DNA from: Areca catechu
Taxonomy: Eukaryota; Streptophyta; Magnoliopsida; Arecales; Arecaceae
NCBI GenBank assembly: GCA_021397845.1
Contig: CM038053.1
Coordinates: forward strand, 149,876,041-149,940,040
Length of the DNA: 64,000 bases
Reading direction: 5' to 3'
The position numbers and the translations under genes were made by a program. Positions 1 through 9,991 of this stretch are shown here, piece by piece (positions within the stretch are counted from its first letter, which is position 1; every line of letters begins with the position of its first letter). Below the pieces are notes generated by a model. It had not been told where the DNA came from. It saw nothing but the letters and a program-made list of their open reading frames with translations, and did no database searches.

Positions 1-273
1 AGTCGAAGAGAATCTCCATTGGGATAAGTAACAAATCCTTTTTTCATTAGATTTGGTAATTGAAGCATGGAATAGCCTGATCTTAGATGGTTTCCTAGCC
101 GTCGACGGTCCTTATTCTTCATAACTTGCAGAGCAGATTGCGGGTAAGTGGTTAATTGCCTTCTTTACTCTCTTCAATCTATTATGTTAGTTACTTTACT
201 ATGATCATTGCTCTTTAAATCATTTAGGCTAAAATTGAATCATCCTACACCGCATCGTAACTGTCCCGCATCA
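1..273 (+). repeat. 3' part (U5 end) of a Gypsy-type LTR
   Basis: The stretch ends in CCCGCATCA at 273 and is followed at once by primer-binding sites, the layout of a 5' LTR followed by its internal region. The ending matches the LTR ending at 61097 (same CCCGCATCA) and resembles that of the element at 38898. The window edge cuts off the start. No coding sequence is visible. The assignment to this LTR family is inferred from the terminal motif and the adjacent primer-binding site only. Confidence 0.5.
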
Positions 274-322
274 TTTTATTGGTATTAGAGCTGGCATTCC
301 GCATCAGTATTGGTATCAGAGC
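274..322 (+). promoter_or_regulatory. duplicated tRNA-iMet primer-binding site
   Basis: TGGTATTAGAGC lies at 280-291 and TGGTATCAGAGC at 311-322. Both are complementary to the 3' end of plant initiator tRNA-Met. Each is preceded by a CCGCATCA LTR-end motif, so about 30 bp of LTR end plus primer site is present twice in tandem. The second copy matches the consensus exactly and the first has one change. Confidence 0.7.
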
Positions 323-339
323 TATGTGCCCCATCACTT

Positions 340-1222
340 TTGCTTGAGAGTGGTTGAACTTCAATGAATAGTAGTGAATATTCTCTTTTCTTCTCTCTTG
401 GATATTTCTATTTCATTTCCATTAGTTTTGATTTGATTTGAACCATATAAATACCTTCCCAAGATGGCAAATCCAGTTTCTAGCCATTAGACTCGAAAAA
501 CTAGTCATTGGAGGTGAAAAGAGACAAGTTCTGTGTTTGAAAAACTAGCTGTTACTATTCCCAGAACATTATGTGTCGACACTTCAGGCTGTGAGTCGAT
601 ACTTCAGGTCGACACTTGAACTTCTTGAGTCGACACCCCAGTTCAGATATTTTCAATCTGGCTTTCTAGAAATCTCAGATGTATCGACACTTCTTCAGGT
701 GAGTCGATACTTTAAGTCGACATTTCGTATCCATGTGTCGACACTTCTATAGTTCTTCATCTTCAGCAAGTTCTGTAACTTGAAAATCTCAGGCGATGAG
801 CTGATCCATGTGTCGACACTGAGTCGACACTTCAAGTCCATGTGTTGATACTTCAGCCATGCCATCTGAAACTTTCTTTGCATACCGGCTTGAGTCGATA
901 CTTCACTTCCATGTGTCGATACTTGGTGTCATGTGTCGATACTTTGAGTCGACACCTTACTGAAATCTTCATAAAAATGCCTGAACTTGTGCTGAAACAA
1001 ATTTATATTTCACTCAAGTATCCATTCAAGCAAATTTTGACTGTCCAAGTCTTCTTTGAGTAAATTTCCATCTAAACTTGGCTTCTTCAATCAAACAATC
1101 GTTTTTCAAGTTTATGAGCACATTTTTCTATAAAAACACACTTCAAAGAAATCATTAGTACTCAACTTATACTTAATCATTTTGCTTATCATCAAAATCA
1201 ATAATGGAGTCAATAGAGAACC
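340..1222 (-). repeat. Copia LTR fragment with clustered GTCGACAC motifs
   Basis: Read on the minus strand, this starts near 1222 with a TTGATTTTGATGATAA-type sequence, like the LTR start of the Copia element at 5689. It then carries more than ten copies of GTCGACACTT-like motifs between about 960 and 560, and a CTAGTTTTTC segment near 480-550 that also occurs in the 5689 LTR. It therefore looks like a related LTR on the opposite strand. The LTR's own TG end is missing because it runs directly into gag sequence. The left limit is uncertain. Confidence 0.55.
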
Positions 1223-1678
1223 CAGCAGTTCATCCAGAGTTAGTGTGTTTAAATCTTTTGCTTCCTAAATGGTAGTTACTTTAGGGTCCCATTTGTTTGG
1301 AAGTAATCTTAGAATCTTTTGTACTAAGTCTGCAATAGAATAAACCGTGCCAAGACTTTTCAAGCTATTAATAATATCTATAAATCATGAAAATATGGCA
1401 GAGATAGTTTCATTTTGCTCCAGCTTAAATAATTTATAGTTATGCACTAGAAGATTGATTTTTGAGGTCTTCACTTGGTAAGTTCCTTCATTGGTCACTT
1501 CGAGTTTATTCCAAATTACTTTTGTAGATGAGCAAACAGAAATTCGATTAAACTCATTTGCATCCAAAGCACAATATAGTAAGTTCATGGCTTTGGCATT
1601 CAGTTCACCCATTTTCATGTCATATTTATCCCAATCCTTTTCAGGTTTTGGGACATCCATGTCATCAACTTTAATCAT
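1223..1678 (-). pseudogene. gag: Copia gag remnant (UBN2-type capsid domain), truncated
   Basis: The minus-strand reading contains KDWDKYDMKMGELNAKAMNL and a following segment with NRISVCSSTKVIW. These correspond to the capsid (UBN2/DUF4219-like) region of plant Copia Gag, and the same block recurs in the Copia element at 7204 (AMNLLYYALDSTEFNRNS). Open reading runs from about 1678 to 1385. The reading then continues with stops to a conserved GSLLT near 1225, where it breaks off into an LTR. Zinc knuckle, protease and all of pol are absent. Gag would package element RNA in cytoplasmic particles. This copy cannot make a full protein. Confidence 0.7.
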
Positions 1679-1875
1679 GGATATTTATGGACCCATAAGA
1701 ATTACCTTCCACAACTAAAAATTAATAGCTTGAATGTATATCTTTATTCTAGCTTTCCAGTAGGAATAATTCGTGCTAGTGAATAGTGGAGGTCTATTAA
1801 TGGATTGGCCTTCGACCAAGGAAGTACTCATGGGATGAGCCATTAATCTTTACTCTAAATAAGTTTAGAGACACT

Positions 1876-1887
1876 GCTCTAATACCA
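1876..1887 (-). promoter_or_regulatory. primer-binding site of minus-strand Copia element
   Basis: The minus strand reads TGGTATTAGAGC, one base different from the tRNA-iMet complement. It lies two bases inside the LTR that begins on the plus strand at 1890. This fixes the orientation of the gag remnant to its left. Confidence 0.8.
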
Positions 1888-1889
1888 AT

Positions 1890-3879
1890 TGTTGCCCAGG
1901 TGGCTTCCCAAGAGGGGGATGAATTAGAAATTTAAAAAATTTGAACAGATATGTGCTATTTGAAATCTACTTTAGTGTGGATGTGCTGTGTCTCAAATAA
2001 TTAAAAGCAAAAACAAAGACAAAGAGAAAAAGTACAATGCAAACACAGCAAATTTATAGTGGTTTGGAGCACCCTTGATCCTACATCCATTATCCAAGAT
2101 ATCACTTGGGATTTCCACTATATTCACCATGGGAATCTAGTTAGATTTTTTTATTGGGCTCACAATCCAAAACCCAACTTGGTTTTTCAACCATGCTCAC
2201 CAAAAACCCAACTCTTGATTTCCAACAGGATCACCAAGAACCTAACCTTGGTTTTGACCAGGCTCACCAAAAACCCTTACACTGTTAGTTTTAAAATGGG
2301 ATCATTAACAACCCACACTTGGTTTTTAATCAAGCTCACCAAGAACCTAACAACTCACAAAGAGTTAAGAAAAAGTAAGCAACTAATGACAAACCTAAGT
2401 TGTCTGATGGTTGCAGTTGCAGCTTAAGAGAAACCTTCTTAATTGCACTTTAATGCACTTCAATGGCTTCTTCTTCTTTTTCAATAAGTGCTTCAAGCTT
2501 CTGATTAGAGTTGGTGAAGACTTGAAGGTAGACTTGAATGTTCTTCTTTGTGCTCTCTTGCTTACAAGCTCATTTAATATTTCATCATGCATTAGCTTCT
2601 TCAAAGGTTATCCAAATCTCTCATTTATAGAGTCTTGTACTCTTCTTGGATGGATATAATCGTTGTAGACCATTGGGACTTGACATTTGACTATTGGAGT
2701 ACTTTTTAAATTCAAAAATGAAGTTTTGAAACTAAACATAGTAAGCAACTAATGACAAACCCAAGTTGTCTAATGGTTGTAGTTGCAGTTTAAAAGAAAC
2801 CTTCTTAATTGCGCTTTAATGCACTTCAATGGCTTCTTCTTCTTCCTCAATAAGTGCTTCAAGCTTCTGATTAGAGTTGGTGAAGACTTAAAGGCAGACT
2901 TGAATGTTCTTCTTTGTACTCTCTTACTCACAAGCTCATTTAATGTTCAATCATGCATTAGCTTCTTCAAAAGTTGTCCAAATCCCTCATTTATAAAGTC
3001 TTGTACTCTTCTTGGATGGATATAGTCATTGTAGATGATTGGGACTTGACATTTGATCATTGGAGCACTTTTTAAATTCGAAAACGATATTTTGAAACTA
3101 AACGTTACTTGCCTGGAATAACGTTCGAGTCGGCTCAGATTCTCAAAGAATTGATTCTTCACTCAGGTCGAGTCAGTAGCCATAATCAAGTCAGCTCAGA
3201 TCCTCAGTGTCGATGATTCCTTACTCTAGTTGAGTTGGCTCGTCTCAGTCGAGTCGGCTCGGATTCTTATGTCTTCAAAGTTGTACTCTAGAGGAGTCAG
3301 CTCTTCTCAGTAGAGTCGGCTCGTCTCGCTGTTCTCTCAGAACTGATTTTCTCTGTACTCTGGAGGAGTCGGCTCGGATGCCTGACTGAATGGTTGAGTC
3401 AGTTCGGATTGCCTTCGGGTCGGCTCACCTGTCTGAGTCAAGAAATGAAGCCCTAGACGAGTCAGCTCGGATCTCTACATGCCAGAATCCTTCAACCGTG
3501 CCATGGATTAGAGTCGGCTCTCTCTATGCGAGTCAGCTCGAGTGAATTTTCAATAAAAACTTCAGCTCTTCTCCAGAAATCTTCCATCAACTCATAATCA
3601 TTCTAGACTCTTTCCAACTCAACTAACAACAAATTGAACTTTAAGCTTGAAAAACACATAGAAGTAATCCTTTTTCATGAATATTACATCAATCTTTTTT
3701 TGGGTTCTTCTTTACATAAAACTTTTACAACATTACACATGACATTTAATAAGGTTGTAGGAGTTGTAATTGGGCATTAAGATCATCCTACAAAAACTTG
3801 TAATGCACTTGAAAAGTTGTTAGTAAGACATACATGCTCCAATGTTTTGTTATCATCAAAATCACTTAAGGGATCAACA
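1890..3879 (-). repeat. 2.0 kb Copia LTR (5' LTR of the minus-strand element)
   Basis: The LTR runs from TGTTGCCC at 1890 to GATCAACA at 3879, giving matching TGTTG...CAACA ends. On the minus strand it begins TGTTGATCCC, followed by TGATTTTGATGATAAC, the start seen in other Copia LTRs here. It contains a cluster of GAGTCGGCTC-like motifs (about 3120-3550). It also has an internal direct duplication: about 260 bp at 2395-2655 recurs at 2745-3020 with roughly 90 percent identity by eye. The short open frames in both copies are parallel translations of this repeat and not genes. Confidence 0.8.
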
Positions 3880-4160
3880 GCCTCGAAATTTTAAAAAAAT
3901 TTAGGCCTTCTGAAACTCAAATATATGTGATCCAAAGCTTACATGTACCATTCTATCCAAATTCAGTAATTTCAATAAGAGCTCCCATTCTTCCATTATA
4001 AGATATTTTAAATTAATCCTAATATCTTTAGTCCACTACACTTTCACTGCACACTCTGATATAATTTTCAAAATATTTAATCAAAACTCTAATTCTACCC
4101 CACTCTCACTATCTATGTCATTTTGATTTTAAGATAACCTGGCTATGATACCACTAAATC
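3880..4160 (-). other. leader region of a minus-strand Gypsy element with primer-binding site
   Basis: Non-coding, AT-rich sequence. The minus strand carries TGGTATCATAGC at 4142-4153, a near match to the tRNA-iMet complement, just inside the LTR that begins at 4161. The sequence to the left would be the start of that element's internal region, cut by the Copia LTR ending at 3879. No open frame is seen. Confidence 0.5.
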
Positions 4161-5688
4161 TATCATGCCCCGACCCCAAACCTAAGCCAGATGTGCAATA
4201 GACGGTCGTATGCCCTTAGGTTTATTTTTTCCTTGGACACACAATGTCTGTATCATATCATAGCTCCAGCAATAATTATCCTGCCATGCATATGCATAAA
4301 CTAATTCAAATGTTCATGTAACTAACAGTTACACACTTAAGTTTTATTGAACATTAAATATAAAAGCAATAATATCCACTATGTCATAAGTTCCTCACTA
4401 TCTGGTTTCCAAGCCCACATGTTTCTCTGGTCCTGAAAAGAAAATGTACGGGAATAAAGTGAGTTCTCTAAACCCAATAAGTTATCATAATCTCATGTAC
4501 AAATCCAACATGAATCAAGAGCAAGATAACTTGAATAAATCAGTGCAAAATAATAAACTAAATATAATAATAAAATTAAGCCAATTCAGTTAAATTTTTA
4601 TTACTAACCTTCTTTACTACTTTTCTGACAACACATTCTTTAGGATGGCCATCCACACACATTCACCTAGTCTCTCTGACTATGGCCACGATTGGCTCGT
4701 GACTGTCTTGAAAGAGACTAGATCCTGTGTACACATATCGCTCATCGGTCATGTGCCAGTGATAGTCCCATTGGAGGCCTAAAAGGAAAACTAGCTCTGA
4801 AATTATACAAGAAACATGCATCCTTTGCATGTACAAGTGATCGCCCTGCTGGCTAGGCCCATAAGGAAAACTAGATCATGTGTACACATACCGTTTATTG
4901 GTCATGTGCCAGTAATAGCCCCATTGAAGGTCCAAGAGGAAACTAGATCCTAACTCTCGTAATCATAATTGGACTAGAGAGTGTCAAAAATCAACTCAAC
5001 CCACATATACATGGCACAGAACATTTTAAACACAGGTGTTTAACCTCATATCATATCAAACCATATCGATGTATAGCATAGAACATATACAGTAAAATAC
5101 AATAACATAATAATATTTAAGCTCATATGAGCATGGCAATATATACTAGAGAGAGAACTTATCGAATAGTATCTACCAATTAAGTATAATTCAAACACTA
5201 GATCTGGTCTTTCAAGGACAACGACGATCATGACCAATAATTTTAATCATACAATTAATTCCTATTTCAAAAAAACTAAAAAGAAAACTAGATTATCATG
5301 GGGCACTCTTGTCAATCCATTTCTAATTATGATCCAGAATTTAACCCTTCCTCCATTTGTTTTTTCTCTCCCTTCCTCTCTCTTCCTTCTTTCTCTCTCT
5401 TCTTTCTCTCTCTATTTTTTTTCTTTTTCTTTTTTCCTTCTCTTCTCTTGAACCCATGCTTTCTCCCTCGACTTGACCGAACCGGCCTTCCCCCATGATT
5501 GGTGGTGGCGGCCATGGGAGACAGTCGCCAAGAAGAAACCCGATGGATTGGAAGAAGAGGGGTGGCGTGGCCACCGACGAGGTACGGTCCAAAACAAACC
5601 AACTCGAAATCCCCCAAAAATCTTGATTAATTCTCCCTAAAATTGAAATAAGGAAAATAAAGGACATACCAGTGATTGAAGGGCTCTA
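4161..5688 (-). repeat. Gypsy-type LTR, first part (split by Copia insertion)
   Basis: The block begins TATCATGCCCCGACCCC at 4161, next to a minus-strand primer-binding site, so it is an LTR read on the minus strand with its TG end mutated to TA. It contains a long CT-rich tract at 5340-5450. It is interrupted at 5688 by the Copia element and resumes at 11402. Open frames in the CT-rich tract are low-complexity artefacts. Confidence 0.6.
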
Positions 5689-7117
5689 TGTTGACTCTGG
5701 TCTTGATTTTGATGATTGACAAAACACTTAAGTATATATGTGTACTAATTATGTGTTTTAATATGTTTATCAGATTAAGTACTCATATCAGTTGAAAGGA
5801 CAAAATGCTTGTATTTCAGTTGAAGAAGTCCTTCAAATTCATGGAATTTTAAGTTATATGGGCTTTAGAACATGAGGAAGATCTTGAAGAGCTCACAATT
5901 TTAGTTTGGATAAGTTTTGGAGCTTGGCACATATTTTGGAATTGGCCTGAGACAAGAAAGCTGAATTTTTAGCCAAGTGCTGACTCAAGTGTCGATCCAA
6001 GTGTAGACTCACAAAAGTGTAGACTCACAGAAGTATAGACTCATAAAAGTGTCGACTCACATAAGTGTCGACTCACGGAAGTGTCAACTCATGAACAAAT
6101 CCAAGTGTCGACACTTGTGTAATGGCTAGTTTTTCAGAAGTATAGAATTGATTCCAACTTACTTCAAACGGCTAGTTTTCAATCCCCAACAGTCATAAAC
6201 GGTCATCTATGGTTTGAAGAGCTATATAAATATCAAAAATCAAATGGAAAAGCAATCCTTTGGTGAGATCATTGAATATCCTTCAAGGATTCAAGAGTTA
6301 AGTGGTTCAAGCCTTCAAGGTTCTAAAGATAAGAGAGTTGATCCAAGTCCACAATATCAAGCTTCATTCAAAGGCTTCGACAAATTAAAGACAAGCTTCT
6401 TCAACATCATCCAAGGACTTCAAATAGATATTTGCTTTGTTTAAAAAAGTTTTTAATTGTATTCTTATTCTTTACATTGTGCTTATATTGCTACTAGTTT
6501 CAAGTGGATTGAAACTAGTATCAAGGTTTTTGGTAAACCTTGAAAAACCAAGGAGATTGTTGGTTTGCCTTTATAGAAAAGCCGACAAGGTTGTTGGTAA
6601 GCCTAAGTTACAAACCAACAAGGTTTTTAGTTAGCCTTGAAAAATCAAAGAGATTTTTGGTGTGCCTTGAAAATCAAAGATGTTTTTGGTTAGCCTTGGA
6701 AAACCGAAAAGGTTGTTGGTTAGCCTAAGTTATAAAATCAACAAGGGATTTTGACTTGTAAGCCCGATGAAAATAAGTTTGGTTTGATTAGTGAGCCCAA
6801 AAAATTAATCGGTTATAATCTTGGTTGATTATAGTGAATACCTAAAGGAAACTTGGAAAGTGGTTGTAGGTGCCTTGGAGTGCACTGAACTATTATATAT
6901 TCTTGTATTTGTGATTGCTCTTATTTATTGCTTATTTACTCTTGCATTTAATTTATTAATTTCGTTGCATATTTTTATTAAGCACACAAATACTTTGGCA
7001 AAATATAAGTACTTGATTTGAATTGGCACATACTTATTTTATATTCATTGAAATAGTTTAAATAATTTTAAAACCCAATTCAGCCTCACTCTTGGATTGC
7101 ATTATCACTGTGCAACA
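5689..7117 (+). repeat. 5' LTR of gag-only Copia element
   Basis: 1429 bp, from TGTTGACTCT to GTGCAACA. It has a TATATAAATA box at 6223-6232 and a cluster of seven GTGTCGACTC/GTGTAGACTC-type motifs at 5988-6120. The 3' LTR copy begins with the same sequence and differs by scattered substitutions and small indels, about 90 percent identical by eye. Confidence 0.93.
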
Positions 7118-7119
7118 AT

Positions 7120-7131
7120 TGGTATCAGAGC
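7120..7131 (+). promoter_or_regulatory. primer-binding site (tRNA-iMet)
   Basis: A perfect TGGTATCAGAGC two bases after the LTR end at 7117. Confidence 0.93.
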
Positions 7132-7203
7132 CCGGAACCCAAAATCGTTGGTATCTAAACTTGGTGCTTTGCAAAGAATCCAATAATTTTGAGTTAAAAG
7201 ATC

Positions 7204-8430
7204 ATGGCAACCCTAGAAGGTGCTTATTTTGCTATAGGACATGCAACTAATAGACCACCATTTTTCAATGGCATTAATTACACTTTTTGGAAAACTCGCA
7301 TGTGCATCTATATTCAATCTATTAGTTAATCTTTGGAAAGTTATAGTTAATGATCCTCATGTTCCTTCCATTTTGATTAATGGCATTTCCATTCCAAAGC
7401 TCGAAGAGGATTGGAATGAATGACTTAAGCAATCTGAAATTAATGTTAAAGCAATGAACTTGCTTTATTATGCATTGGACTCTACTGAATTCAATAGGAA
7501 CTCCACATGCACATCGGCGAAGGAGATATGGGACATACTTAAAATTATTCATGAGGGTACTCTTCAAGTAAAAAATACTAAAATTAATATGTTTGTTTAT
7601 TCTTTTAAAATGTTTAAAATGCTGCATTTTAAATCTATATTTGATATGTATACTAGAATTATGACTATTGTTAATGAATTAAAAAGTCTTGGCAAAGTCT
7701 ACACTAATACTAATTTGGTTAATAAAATTCTTAGATCTTTGCCAATATTATGGGATGCAAAGGTAACGTCGATCCAAGAAGTCAAAGATATTGATACCCT
7801 GCCTTTGGAGGAGCTTATTGGTTCACTCATGACCCATGAGTTGAATTTATAGCACAAAGAAGTGGTTGCTGATCAAGAGAAGAAGATAATAGCCCTCAAG
7901 GCCAAAAAGAAATTCAAGGCAATGATGGCAACTTGGAGCGATAGCGAAGATTCAAGTTCGGATGATGAACAAGAAGTTATTAATCTTTATGTAGATTATT
8001 TCTCTTGAGAACACCAATTTTGCCAATAAAAATCATGTTTTAAATATAAAGATTGATATTTTAGAAAATGATAAGAACAATCTTCCTAAAGAAAAAGAAA
8101 TTTTAGAAAAAAAATTTTTGATTTGAAAGATTTATGTAATAAGTTTTCAAATGAGAAAAATATTTTATTGAATGAAATAAAAATTATAACAAGGTCCAAG
8201 ATTTTTGTATCAAATGATGAGTTTTTAAAGAAAAACAAAAATCTTGAGTAAAAAAACAAGAATTTCTATGTTGATACATCCTCCATTCTGACTTGCTTTA
8301 AATGTTGTAAAATTGGACATAATGCATATCTTTGTAAATTAAGAAAAATTTAGATTTCAAAAGAAACCATATTTACTAACTCTAAAGGATCCAAGAAAGT
8401 TTGGATACCAAAATTGTCCATCTAGTTTAT
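7204..8430 (+). pseudogene. gag: Copia gag, frameshifted and interrupted
   Basis: A start codon at 7204 opens MATLEGAYFAIGHATNRPPF, the usual start of this Copia Gag type. The frame breaks near 7322 and stops at about 7420. The main block is open at 7454-7852 (AMNLLYYALDSTEF through GSLMTHEL, the UBN2 capsid region). After more stops a CCHC zinc knuckle, CFKCCKIGHNAYLC, lies at about 8290-8335, followed by KKVWIPK near 8395, a motif usually found just before the protease. Protease and the rest of pol do not follow. The order capsid then zinc knuckle is normal for Gag, an RNA-packaging protein, but at least one frameshift and several stops make this copy non-functional. Confidence 0.88.
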
Positions 8431-9975
8431 TTTTTTGGAGTATCTTGCAGCCCAACATGAAGAAAAGAAGTTTTTGAAAGGTGGTTGTACAAGACAATAC
8501 AAAAAGTAGACAAGCTACATTTTGGACTAAATGGGAAAGAAAAGATTATACATATTGGTAAATTCTAAATATTTCCTTCTATAATTGAAAATGTAGTTAA
8601 ATACTTATTATAAATGTTGTATCAATTACTTTAAAAATTATTTTAAATGATTAATTAGAATCAAGTTTAGACTTATAGTCATTGGTTATGATCATGAACT
8701 TTTTGATATTGATGAATTTCGTGCTATCATGATTAAATTTGTAATTATAAGACTTTCACTTGATTTTGATTAATATAGTTATAAACTATTTCAAGTGAAA
8801 TGTTATGATTTATGTGTTTTCATTTTTAGCATCTATGCTTAAGTTAGAAATAATTTGGATCAAGTTTAGAACTGATAGTTAAGGGTTATATTTAAGAAGA
8901 AGGTATGCATATTGATAAATCTTTGCTCTAGTAGCTAAACTTGGTACTAGATTACTTCTAACATTTGTATGGATAATTAAAATCATTTTAAATCATATGA
9001 TTTTCATGAAATGTATTCTATTTTGTATCCATGTTTAGACTAGAAATGATTTGGAACAAGTATAGACCTGGTAGTTAAGGGTTACATTTAAGAAAAAGGT
9101 ATGTACATTGATAAACCCTTAATCTAGCAGCTAGACTTGGTATCATATTACTTCTAGCATTTATATAGATATCAAATCATTTCAAATGTATTTTAAATCA
9201 TGCTAAAAGTTTTTAAATGATCAATCTCTTGTTTTTTGAAGATAATATATATCTTGAAAACTCAAATCTTTGATTTCAGACTTAGTATATATGTTTATAT
9301 TTCAAAATGTTTGAAATTACGTTGCTTGTACATTCCTGTTTTATTCCTCAATGAATGCATATTTTTAAGGAGGAATAACATTTAGGGGGGCATCCAAAGA
9401 TTTATTATCATTATATACATATTATGCTTTCTATATTTTTCTTGATATCATACTTATATTACTCTAATACTCCTTGTTTTTCAAATCTATTTTCTTTGAG
9501 GGGAGTTACATTCAAATGCTATCAAGATTTATATTTTGCATGTGCATGTCATTTTTGTGGTATCATGTTCAATTGGCATCATATTTAATTAGTATCATGT
9601 ATTGATTTTGATGATTTACTTGCTATTCTTTCCATCTTCATCATATTTTGTATTACCTTTTATCCTTTTTCATGATGATAAAAAGGGAGAGAAAAATGTT
9701 AAGTATGAAAAGGATAAATATATGATAAACATGAAAAATTATAAGAAAAATAAAAGAAAGTGCAAAAGAAAGAGAAGAAAGCAAAATGTTTTAATTTTAA
9801 GGGAAGAATTACCAAGGGAAAGAATGTTTAAAAATCTTGAATGATTTTTGAAAATGTTTTTGAAATCATATTTTGACGGGGAGTTTGATACTTATTGATT
9901 TTGAGCTTACATGTTTATCTTATTGTTAATCTTTTTAAACTTACCCTATTTACATACTTAAAGGTTTTGTCATCA
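8431..9975 (+). other. non-coding spacer with a ~197-bp tandem duplication
   Basis: No conserved pol domain is visible where one is expected. A unit starting near 8846 (AGAAATAATTTGGATCAAG) recurs near 9043 (AGAAATGATTTGGAACAAG) and both run about 130 bp in parallel. Several G-rich runs follow (about 9384, 9497, 9878), which could be spare purine tracts. The open frame at 9602-9844 is lysine-rich, AT-biased sequence without a known domain and I do not call it a gene. Confidence 0.6.
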
Positions 9976-9991
9976 ACAGAAAGGGAAAGAT
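9976..9991 (+). promoter_or_regulatory. polypurine tract
   Basis: The purine-rich run AGAAAGGGAAAGAT ends directly before the 3' LTR at 9992, the position where plus-strand DNA synthesis is primed. Confidence 0.75.

Noticed and set aside
2411..3025. Two similar ORFs that look like a small duplicated gene family
   Set aside because: They are the same frame in both units of a direct duplication inside an LTR. There is no protein motif, and poly-F reflects T-runs.
5298..5667. Overlapping ORFs on both strands rich in Ser/Leu/Phe or Lys/Arg/Glu
   Set aside because: Low-complexity CT/GA tract inside an LTR. Frames on both strands are open because the tract lacks stop-forming combinations.
9602..9844. 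80-codon ORF, lysine-rich C-terminal half
   Set aside because: AT-biased sequence in the non-coding spacer of a degenerate Copia element, with no domain. Its composition explains the Lys run.
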